From: Propionibacteriaceae bacterium
GTDB taxonomy: Bacteria > Actinomycetota > Actinomycetes > Propionibacteriales > Propionibacteriaceae
Assembly: GCA_030450535.1 (NCBI GenBank)
Contig: JAKDIK010000099.1
Span: forward strand, 1-8,597
DNA length: 8,597 nucleotides
Direction: 5' to 3'
Each line of letters begins with the position of its first letter. Within the stretch, counting starts at the first letter, position 1. This document shows, piece after piece, positions 1 to 5,179 of this stretch. Both the position numbers and the translations under genes were made by a program. Under the pieces are notes generated by a model. The model ran no database searches. It was not told the origin of the DNA and saw nothing but the letters and a program-made list of their open reading frames with translations.

Positions 1-138
1 AGCGCGGACACGATCGAGGAGAAGGTCGTGGCGCTGCAGGCGCACAAGCGCCACCTGTTCGACCAGGTTGTCGGGCAGGCCTCCGACATGGCGGCGCCGT
101 TGAGCGCCGACGACATCCGGGGTTTGCTGGGGGCCTGA
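1..138 (+). CDS. SNF2-family DEAD/DEAH helicase, C-terminal end only
   Basis: Frame 1 is open from the window edge to TGA at 136-138 and encodes 45 residues, so the gene is cut at its 5' side. The tail reads ADTIEEKVVALQAHKRHLFD, followed by a stretch ending in LSADDIRGLLGA. This matches the extreme C-terminus of bacterial SNF2/Rad54-like helicases, where the last helicase motif is followed by a TIEEKV..LQ..K..L...V segment and a closing LS.EDIR.LL. Such proteins are ATP-driven double-stranded DNA translocases that remodel protein-DNA complexes; the exact role here cannot be judged because the motor motifs lie outside the window. It converges on the methyltransferase gene with 16 bp between stop codons and no convincing terminator between them. 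Confidence 0.85.
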   Translation, partial: SADTIEEKVVALQAHKRHLFDQVVGQASDMAAPLSADDIRGLLGA

Positions 139-154
139 GATCTGTGTCGGCCGC

Positions 155-718
155 TCAGACCAGCGGGACGAAGGTGAACAGGTCACCGGTCTCGGCGCGC
201 GTGAGGACGCCGGACGCCGACCGCTCGATCACCACCATCTGCTGGTCTGCAGGGATCACCATGCGTCCCCCTGGCGCCAGCTGCTCCTCCAGCTCGGGCG
301 GCACCCGGCCACCGTCTGCCGAGACGAGGATTCGGTCGTACGGACCGTCCTGGGGCCACCCCAGGACGCCGGCCTCCGCCAGCTCGAAGCGCACCCAGGC
401 GAAGCGGCTCGCCAGGTGCTCGCGCGCCATCGTCACCAGCTCCGGGACGACGTCCACCCCGATCACCGCACCCTGATCCCCCACGAGCCAGCCCAGCAGG
501 GCGGCTGTCCATCCCGAACCTGAGCCGACGTCCAGCACACGGTTTCCCGGCCGCGCGTCCAGGTGCCGGAGCATGTAGCGCACCGTCCACGGCTGGGAAT
601 TCGTGGCTCCATGCCCGATCGGGAGGGGCCGGTCCAGGTCTGCGAGTCCCCGGACGTCCGCGGGCAGAAAGTCCTCCCGCGGCACCGAAGCGAGAGCGTG
701 GGAGACACGATCGGTCAC
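155..718 (-). CDS. pcm: Protein-L-isoaspartate O-methyltransferase (Pcm-like)
   Basis: The 187-residue product is a class I SAM-dependent methyltransferase of the PCMT family. These enzymes methylate L-isoaspartyl residues in aged proteins, starting their repair to aspartate, in the cytoplasm. Visible signatures are the N-terminal VPREDFLP (residues 12-19), the PCMT substrate/cofactor loop GHGATNSQPWTV (35-46, where E. coli has GQTISQP), SAM-binding motif I VLDVGSGSGW (61-70), an acidic VIGVDVVPEL (85-94) and post-motif LVSADGGRVPPELEEQLAPGG (131-151). It is somewhat shorter than E. coli Pcm (208 residues), as is common in actinobacteria. I chose the GTG start at 716-718 because MTDRV..A..SVPR fits the family start. 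Shine-Dalgarno support is weak, and a 25-codon ORF (715-792) overlaps this start by GTGA. PCMT homologues can also modify lanthipeptides, but no precursor gene is adjacent, so a repair role is favoured. Confidence 0.9.
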   Translation of the reverse strand: MTDRVSHALASVPREDFLPADVRGLADLDRPLPIGHGATNSQPWTVRYMLRHLDARPGNRVLDVGSGSGWTAALLGWLVGDQGAVIGVDVVPELVTMAREHLASRFAWVRFELAEAGVLGWPQDGPYDRILVSADGGRVPPELEEQLAPGGRMVIPADQQMVVIERSASGVLTRAETGDLFTFVPLV

Positions 719-832
719 GGCGTCACCGGCGTCACGGCCCCGGAGCCAAAGGACCTGCCCGGGTCGCCAAGAGGGCGGGGGTCGTCCGACATGATCGCAA
801 GCGTAGTCCCGGCGGTCAGGGGCGCCCGAGGG

Positions 833-1228
833 CTACAGCATCGCTCCCACCATGCCGGTGAAGTACGGCACGAGCCAGACGGCCCACACGAGCACCGACA
901 GCCGATGGAATGTCGCCAGCTCCTGCGGGCGGCGGCGCGCCAGCACGACCAGGGCCCACGCGAAGTGGACCGCCATGAGGATCAGCGCCACCAGGCCGGT
1001 GACGGCCATCAGGTTCATGAGGACGCCCCCGGTCGCCGTGGACGCCTCGTGCGTCCCCGCCTGCGCGATGAGCGACATGAGCCACGTTCCGGTGGCGTCG
1101 AACGCGAGGCCGGCGCCGAAGAGCACGGCGTGGAACGGCCGCAGGCCGCCCGAGATGCGCTCGGCCCAGACGCCGGCGGTGTAGGCGATCAGGGCGAGGC
1201 TGATGAGGACGATGGCGGCAACAAGCAT
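833..1228 (-). CDS. Small four-helix membrane protein, HsmA/TIGR03987-like
   Basis: The 131-residue product has four hydrophobic segments at about residues 1-20, 32-52, 69-96 and 108-128, with short polar loops, so it should be an integral membrane protein. The pattern IALIAYTAGVWAE, then G.LRPFHAVLFGAGLAFDATGT, then VHFAWALVVL and FHRLSVLVWAVWLVPY resembles the uncharacterised family TIGR03987 (called HsmA family); this is from memory and not checked. Histidines at about 33, 88 and 108 near helix ends could bind a cofactor, but that is speculation and no function is assigned. It starts at ATG 1226-1228. A GGAGG at 1230-1234 lies only one base from the ATG, unusually close, yet no better start is available downstream. 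The gene is 153 bp below the P450 stop and 114 bp above pcm, all on the same strand. Confidence 0.82.
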   Translation of the reverse strand: MLVAAIVLISLALIAYTAGVWAERISGGLRPFHAVLFGAGLAFDATGTWLMSLIAQAGTHEASTATGGVLMNLMAVTGLVALILMAVHFAWALVVLARRRPQELATFHRLSVLVWAVWLVPYFTGMVGAML

Positions 1229-1267
1229 GCCTCCAGACTCGCGTGAGCAGGGGTTTCACCGCGACGG

Positions 1268-1297
1268 CACCGCATCCGTCGTTCGATGGATGCCGTG
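1268..1297. promoter_or_regulatory. Interrupted dyad upstream of the small membrane protein gene
   Basis: Two 15-bp arms match at 12 of 15 positions around the centre at 1282/1283. The core arms are GCATCC (1272-1277) and GGATGC (1288-1293), with inner TCG/CGA and outer CAC/GTG. It lies 40-69 bp upstream of the ATG at 1228 and 85 bp after the P450 stop. It could be a regulator-binding site, or a hairpin ending the P450 transcript; no T-run follows on the minus strand, so an intrinsic terminator is less likely. The rest of the 1229-1381 gap holds no ORF or promoter I would defend. Confidence 0.4.
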
Positions 1298-1381
1298 GCG
1301 ACGCCGCTCACCGCGCGGCCCTGGCGAGGATGCGAGGCGTCCGGCCCGCCAGGACGCGACGATGCACGAACACGAGGGCCG

Positions 1382-2575
1382 TCAGGCGTCGACCGCGATC
1401 TCGAAGTCGCGCAGGGCGTAGCCGGCGACGATCTCGTCCCACTCCAACCGCGGCTCCTGCACCAGCCGCACCCTGTGGGAGAACAGCCGCCGCAGGAACA
1501 GGTCCGTCTCCTGAAGCGCCAGCGCGTTGCCGGGGCACTTGTGGGCCCCGTCGCCGAAGCTCATCATTTCCGCGCCATAGCCGCGCGGCAGGTCGCGGCC
1601 GGGGCACACGGCGTCCGGTTCCTCCCCGACGATGCGTGGATCCGCGTTGGTCTGGCGGAGCGCGAGGTCAAGCAGCGCTCCGGCAGGGATGGTGTGCGTG
1701 GTGTCGCCGTCGCTCACCTCCAGTTCGCGTTGTGTCCGCCGGTACAGGTGGCCCACCACGGGCTCCAGACGCAGGATCTCGCCGAGGATCGCCATCCGCT
1801 CGGCCTCCTCGGCGACGACGAAGCGCCCCCGCAGGGCGTCGTTGCGCAGGAAGTGCAGCACGCACATCGAGATGAACTCCCGCGTCGTCACCATGCCGGC
1901 CGCCCCGTAGGTGATGCATTCCATGACGATGCCGGCGTCCGAGTAGCCCTCGTCGATCAGGTGACTGATGACATCCTCCTGACGCTCCCGTCGTCGCTCC
2001 CGGATGGCGGGCCGCACGTCGCGGGCGTAGAACCAGAACACCGGCAGGTTCCCGGTGAGCGCTGCCCGGAGCGTCTGGAACCGCGAGCGCCCGAGGCCCG
2101 GTTGGGTGAGGTCGAAGGGCGGCTGGTCGAAGAACCGCTCCAGACGCCGCGCCATCGCGTCCATGTCGGATTCGGTCAGCCCGATCACCTGGGACGCGAC
2201 GTCCACCGAGAGCCGGAGGGTGATCTTGTCGAGGGTGACGGTCTCGGCGGCGATCATGGCGTCCATCAGCGCATCGACCCGCGTGGCGATGAGGTCGCGG
2301 TAGCGCGTCGCCACCGTCTTGGGCGCGAAGTACCGGGCCACCTTCGCGCGCTGCTTTCGGTGGGGCTCGCCGTCCATGAAGAGGATCGGCGCCTCCTTGA
2401 TGTTGTCCAGGATCGCCTCTGCGGTGAATCCCGCCTGCGTCGTCGCATCCCGCTCACGGAGAATCTGCCGCGCCGTCTCCGCCGAGCGAATGTGCCAGAC
2501 GTCACCGTCCCGCTCGACGCGAGGCGTCGACCGCTCGTCGTGTCCCGTGGATATCCGGTCGCATCGCGTGGCCAT
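1382..2575 (-). CDS. Cytochrome P450
   Basis: The 397-residue product is a soluble bacterial P450, a heme-thiolate monooxygenase that would need a ferredoxin and reductase, neither of which is encoded here. Landmarks are present in order. The C-helix PHRKQR (71-76) supplies the HxxxR pair that contacts the heme propionate. The I-helix oxygen-activating GAAGMVTT (224-231) fits AGxxT. The K-helix is ExxR (E266-R269). The heme loop FGDGAHKCPG (340-349) has the thiolate ligand Cys347. There is no N-terminal membrane anchor, and the length is typical (390-420). The substrate cannot be told from sequence. I chose ATG 2573-2575 because the longer open frame would run back through the upstream regulator gene; no strong Shine-Dalgarno is seen, only GGA four to six bases before the ATG. 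It lies 71 bp downstream of an NrtR-like regulator, a plausible controller. Confidence 0.93.
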   Translation of the reverse strand: MATRCDRISTGHDERSTPRVERDGDVWHIRSAETARQILRERDATTQAGFTAEAILDNIKEAPILFMDGEPHRKQRAKVARYFAPKTVATRYRDLIATRVDALMDAMIAAETVTLDKITLRLSVDVASQVIGLTESDMDAMARRLERFFDQPPFDLTQPGLGRSRFQTLRAALTGNLPVFWFYARDVRPAIRERRRERQEDVISHLIDEGYSDAGIVMECITYGAAGMVTTREFISMCVLHFLRNDALRGRFVVAEEAERMAILGEILRLEPVVGHLYRRTQRELEVSDGDTTHTIPAGALLDLALRQTNADPRIVGEEPDAVCPGRDLPRGYGAEMMSFGDGAHKCPGNALALQETDLFLRRLFSHRVRLVQEPRLEWDEIVAGYALRDFEIAVDA

Positions 2576-2599
2576 GGTTCCATTCAACCCTGTATCGAA

Positions 2600-2609
2600 T
2601 CGGGCCCGA
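2600..2609. promoter_or_regulatory. 10-bp palindrome in the P450 leader
   Basis: TCGGGCCCGA is a perfect palindrome lying 25 bp upstream of the P450 ATG. A looser pair ATTC (2582-2585) and GAAT (2597-2600) lies between it and the start codon and surrounds the only A/T-richer patch of the leader, where GATACA on the minus strand is a weak -10 candidate. An operator is possible, but a GC palindrome of this length can arise by chance in such a genome. Confidence 0.25.
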
Positions 2610-2621
2610 AGCGTGCGCGCC

Positions 2622-2638
2622 CTGCGGCGCCGCCGCAG
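2622..2638 (-). terminator. GC-rich hairpin after the regulator gene
   Basis: CTGCGGC (2622-2628) and GCCGCAG (2632-2638) form a perfect 7-bp stem with a 3-base loop, starting 9 bp past the regulator's stop codon. No T-run follows on the minus strand, so it is not a classical intrinsic terminator. It may be one of the tail-less hairpins seen in actinobacteria, or an attenuating or stabilising element between regulator and P450. Confidence 0.35.
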
Positions 2639-2646
2639 ACCACGGG

Positions 2647-3297
2647 TCAGCCCGCGGCGTCCACGTCCTCGGCGGCGCCGCGCCACTCCCACAGCGTGCC
2701 CGGACGCCCGCGTCCCAACACCACGCGCTTGTGCGCGACCCGCAGCTCCGGGATGGACGCCAGCCGGCGGTTGAGGTTGCCACGATCGGGGTCGGTGCCG
2801 TTCAGGGACCGCGTCACCGCGACCGCCGCCGATACGGGGAACTGGGGCCCTGTCAGCGAACTCGTGAAGGGGATGTTGCGCCACAGCCGATCCACGAGCA
2901 GCGGGCGACAGAAGGAGATCATCTGGTTGTGATCGAACGCGAGGTGCGGGACGGCGTCCAGCGCTTGCCACGCCACGTCCTCATGCGGCTCGGCGTCGTC
3001 CGCCACCGCCCACATGGCCACCGACAGCGTGAAGCCGCGCGGGTCGCGGTGGGGCTCATCGAAGACGGTCAACTGCCCCAGATCGCGGACGCCCACGCCC
3101 AGCTTGGTCACCACGGCGCGGCGGCTGGCGTCCACGAGCCGCTCACCCTCCAGCAACGTCACGCCCGGCAACGCCAACTGCCCGATGTACGGCTCGGTCG
3201 CGCGCGGGTACACGCCGATCTGCACCTCCCGGGATGAGGGCTCGTAGCGCAGAGTGAGCACGTCGACGGAGACGTTCGACGTGGTGGGGCGGTCCAT
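2647..3297 (-). CDS. NrtR-like transcriptional regulator with degenerate Nudix domain and C-terminal winged helix
   Basis: The 216-residue product has an N-terminal Nudix fold (about 8-140) and a C-terminal domain (about 145-206). In NrtR proteins the second domain is a DNA-binding winged helix; here GNLNRRLASI (173-182) matches the NF.RRL recognition region and the chain ends in an R.G..WEWR strand. IGQLALPG (38-45) and QLTVFDEPHRDPRGFTLSVA (75-94) also match NrtR, a repressor of NAD biosynthesis or pentose use that senses ADP-ribose-type ligands. The Nudix box (about 45-68) keeps E52, R60 and G67, but the metal-binding glutamates of REUxEE are A61, T64 and K65, so hydrolysis is unlikely. 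The ATG at 3295-3297 is set by GAGGA (3307-3311) nine bases upstream; a longer frame to 3369 lacks such a site. No NAD genes are in the window. The gene precedes the P450 on the same strand. Confidence 0.85.
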   Translation of the reverse strand: MDRPTTSNVSVDVLTLRYEPSSREVQIGVYPRATEPYIGQLALPGVTLLEGERLVDASRRAVVTKLGVGVRDLGQLTVFDEPHRDPRGFTLSVAMWAVADDAEPHEDVAWQALDAVPHLAFDHNQMISFCRPLLVDRLWRNIPFTSSLTGPQFPVSAAVAVTRSLNGTDPDRGNLNRRLASIPELRVAHKRVVLGRGRPGTLWEWRGAAEDVDAAG

Positions 3298-3306
3298 CGG
3301 GTCACA

Positions 3307-3311
3307 TCCTC
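3307..3311 (-). promoter_or_regulatory. Ribosome binding site that fixes the regulator start
   Basis: GAGGA on the minus strand lies nine bases before the ATG at 3295-3297. It supports this start over upstream in-frame codons at 3369 and 3339, which would add a poorly conserved 24- or 14-residue extension. Confidence 0.6.
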
Positions 3312-3387
3312 GAGTGCGTCCGGCGCGGGGGGTTCCCATGGTACTCGCGCCGGTGGTGGGCTCCACCAATAATGGACGACGCGGCGG

Positions 3388-3397
3388 GCACCGGTGC
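3388..3397. promoter_or_regulatory. 10-bp palindrome between acyltransferase and regulator genes
   Basis: GCACCGGTGC is a perfect palindrome just past the acyltransferase stop codon and about 90 bp upstream of the regulator's ATG. Between them lies a rare A/T-rich patch (3367-3374) containing CATTAT on the minus strand, a possible weak -10. An autoregulatory operator for the NrtR-like protein is conceivable. The rest of the 103-bp gap shows nothing else clear. Confidence 0.25.
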
Positions 3398-3400
3398 GGG

Positions 3401-4309
3401 TCAAGAATTCATCGACGCGGTGAATGGTTGCTCCTCGGCGGGGAACGGCAGCCAGCCCGGCTGCGCGACCACGCCGCCGGCGTCCAGCTGCGCCAGGATC
3501 GCCCGGTGCAGGGAGGTGTCGCGCGGCAGTGCGGTCAGCTCGACCTGCTGGCCGCCCGCCGTCTCGCGGTGGAAGCCGAAGAACAGCGCGTCGCGCCGGC
3601 CGTCCCGCGGGGTCCCGTAGGGCGTGAAGCGACGGCTGAACCGGACGAAGTTGGACGCCGGGTCGAGCCGGTCCGCGAGGTTGCGGTCGAGCAGCCAGGA
3701 TGCGCAGACGACCCGACTGAGGGGGAAGTCCCCGAAGGCCGGGACGGCGAGGTCGCGGGCCAGCCGCAGGGATGCATCAACCGCCGCCGGCGTGAGCGGT
3801 CCGGACTCGGGAATGTGACAGCCCAGCACCCAGCCGAATTCTTCATCTTTCTCGAGTGTGTACTGCAGTCGCCCCAACCACACCAATCCACCGGCGTAGT
3901 TGGGTGCCACCCACCCGGTGGAGCCGAGGCCGAAGCGGCCGTGCACGACGCGATGGATGTGCACCTGCTGGCCGAGATCGGACGCCGAGGCCCAGGCCAC
4001 CCGGCTGGGTAGGCCGCGCCGGACCAACTCGTCGTGGACGAGGGGGCCGGTGGCGACGAGGGCCGCGAGGGCGAGCAGGTCGGGTGCGACGGGGTGATCG
4101 GTGCGCTGACCCTCCAGCGGGTTGGGGCGCTCGTCGAGGCGGCCGACGCGGTCGGCGAGCAGGGCGTGCAGGTGGTCGACCTGTGTCCAGTCCGCCGCGT
4201 CGAGGGCGTCGAGACAGGTGAGGAGGTCCGCGGCATCCTCGGGCCGGAAGCCGAGGCGCTCGAGCAGGCCCGGCAGGGCGGTCCCGGTCAGCGTGGCGCG
4301 AGCCGTCAT
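3401..4309 (-). CDS. Two-domain GNAT-like acyltransferase (NAT_N plus GNAT_C type)
   Basis: The 302-residue product resembles a widespread actinobacterial and firmicute family annotated as acyltransferase domain-containing protein (formerly DUF5596/DUF5597). An alpha-helical N-terminal part (about 1-135) is followed by a GNAT-like C-terminal part. Family-like segments are WLGRLQYTL (144-152), LGCHIPESGPLTP (162-174), a run leading to VVCASWLLDRNLADRL (200-215) and the end of the fold at NFVRFSRRFT (220-229). Substrate and acyl donor are unknown, and acetyl- or acyl-CoA use is inferred from the fold only. I chose ATG 4307-4309 because AAGGGG (4316-4321) lies six bases upstream. An in-frame ATG at 4406-4408 would add 33 residues; it lacks a Shine-Dalgarno, although a GATACA hexamer just before it would suit a leaderless start. 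It is the first gene of the minus-strand run. Confidence 0.85.
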   Translation of the reverse strand: MTARATLTGTALPGLLERLGFRPEDAADLLTCLDALDAADWTQVDHLHALLADRVGRLDERPNPLEGQRTDHPVAPDLLALAALVATGPLVHDELVRRGLPSRVAWASASDLGQQVHIHRVVHGRFGLGSTGWVAPNYAGGLVWLGRLQYTLEKDEEFGWVLGCHIPESGPLTPAAVDASLRLARDLAVPAFGDFPLSRVVCASWLLDRNLADRLDPASNFVRFSRRFTPYGTPRDGRRDALFFGFHRETAGGQQVELTALPRDTSLHRAILAQLDAGGVVAQPGWLPFPAEEQPFTASMNS

Positions 4310-4543
4310 CCTCCACCCCTTCACCGCAGCGATCAGCGCGCCGGACGATCGGGCCTGGGCGACGGGCGCACCGCGGACGCGTCGGACGGGGATCGCCACC
4401 AGCAGCATTGTTGTGTATCGTCGGCCACGTCCTGCGACCGAACCGACGAGGTTATCCACATCTTCCCTCGGGAACGTGGAGATTTCGCGGCGAGTCCCCC
4501 TAGCTTGGGCCTTACCGTTGAACCTCGGCTGTGCGGAGTAGCA
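4310..4543. promoter_or_regulatory. Divergent intergenic region between acyltransferase and Tad operon
   Basis: This 234-bp gap must hold the promoters for the minus-strand acyltransferase and the + strand Tad operon. For the Tad side, TAGCTT (4501-4506) fits the actinobacterial TAnnnT -10 pattern without a good -35, and GGAAC (4471-4475) followed after 18 bases by GTC (4494-4496) loosely resembles an ECF sigma promoter. On the minus strand GATACA (about 4417-4422) is a -10 candidate. GGAG (4535-4538) is the ribosome binding site of the first Tad gene. No credible small gene was found here. Confidence 0.45.
4452..4460 (+). promoter_or_regulatory. DnaA-box-like nonamer
   Basis: TTATCCACA is an exact match to the classical DnaA box, in the divergent intergenic region 84 bp upstream of the first Tad start codon. 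DnaA acts as a transcription factor at some promoters, but a single nonamer may be chance. Confidence 0.35.
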
Positions 4544-5179
4544 ATGTCCACCGTTTCGGACTCCCGACGTCCCCGACTGCGCCTGCGGCGCAACCCGATG
4601 TGGTTGCTCGCCGGCATCCTCGCCGTCGTGCTGGGCGGGCTCGCGTCCGCCTATCTCTACACGAGCGTCGCTGCGACCGACGAGGTGCTGCGCGCGACAC
4701 GGACGATCCACCGCGGGGAGTCCATCACGGCGGGCGACCTCACCGTCGTGTCCGTCGGCTCGGGCTCCGGGGTGAGCACCGTGCCCGGGGAGCGGCTCGC
4801 CAGCGTCGTGGGGCAGCGGGCCGTTCTCGACATCGCCGACGGATCGCTCCTGGCGGCCGGCACCTACGGCGACGGAGCGCTCCCCGCGGGCATGGCGCGG
4901 GTGGGCGTCCGCCTGGAGGCCGGGCGGTATCCCACCGGGCTCACCGCCGGCACCACCGTCCTGGTCGTCGCCCTGCCCGAGACCAACGCCACCTCCCCGG
5001 ACGCCGCGACCGCCCAGCTCCCCGCCAGCGTTCCCGCCACGCTCACGGGGCCGCCCACGACCACCGACGACGGGGCCGTCGTGATCGACCTCACGCTCGG
5101 CACGGGCCAGTCCGAGATCGTCACACGCCTGGCCGCCGCGAATCGGGTGTCCCTCGTGGAGCAGGACACGGGATCGTGA
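4544..5179 (+). CDS. SAF-domain protein, CpaB/RcpC-like Tad pilus assembly factor
   Basis: The 211-residue product has a basic N-terminus (RRPRLRLRRNP, 8-18), one membrane segment (about 19-39) and an extracytoplasmic part. Residues about 48-108 (VLRATRTIHRGESITAGDLT through QRAVLDIADGSLL) match the SAF fold of CpaB/RcpC proteins, in which a conserved RGE.I...DL turn is typical. In Gram-negative Tad systems CpaB/RcpC contacts the secretin; here it more likely binds the cell wall or the pilus. The C-terminal third has an Ala/Pro/Thr-rich stretch (about 146-174) and then a strand-rich GAVVIDLTLG segment. ATG 4544-4546 is preceded by GGAG five bases upstream; the frame is open far upstream but that part overlaps the divergent gene. 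It is the first gene of the operon and its TGA overlaps the next GTG by four bases. Confidence 0.85.
   Translation: MSTVSDSRRPRLRLRRNPMWLLAGILAVVLGGLASAYLYTSVAATDEVLRATRTIHRGESITAGDLTVVSVGSGSGVSTVPGERLASVVGQRAVLDIADGSLLAAGTYGDGALPAGMARVGVRLEAGRYPTGLTAGTTVLVVALPETNATSPDAATAQLPASVPATLTGPPTTTDDGAVVIDLTLGTGQSEIVTRLAAANRVSLVEQDTGS

Noticed and set aside
135..158. Bidirectional terminator between the helicase and pcm (CTGAG ... CTCAG)
   Set aside because: The stem is only 5 bp with a 14-base loop and no T-runs; too weak to call.
824..833. Terminator after the small membrane protein gene (GCCCGAGGGC)
   Set aside because: The stem would have only three pairs around a four-base loop, which is expected by chance in such GC-rich DNA.
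1286..2932. 548-codon open frame on the + strand, antisense to the P450
   Set aside because: The minus strand encodes all P450 landmarks in this interval; the + strand translation is low-complexity and unlike any family.
2576..2971. 132-codon N-terminal extension of the P450
   Set aside because: It would overlap the NrtR-like gene in another frame on the same strand and is Arg/Gly/Ala-rich, unlike any P450 N-terminus.
3369..3404. Promoter for the regulator made of TTGACC (3399-3404, minus) and CATTAT (3369-3374, minus)
   Set aside because: The hexamers are 24 bp apart, far from the usual 16-19 bp, and the first overlaps the upstream stop codon.
4034..4543. 170-codon N-terminal extension of the SAF protein
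   Set aside because: It is antisense to the acyltransferase and lies before a well-placed ribosome binding site and ATG at 4544; the mature-looking protein starts with its basic region and membrane helix there.
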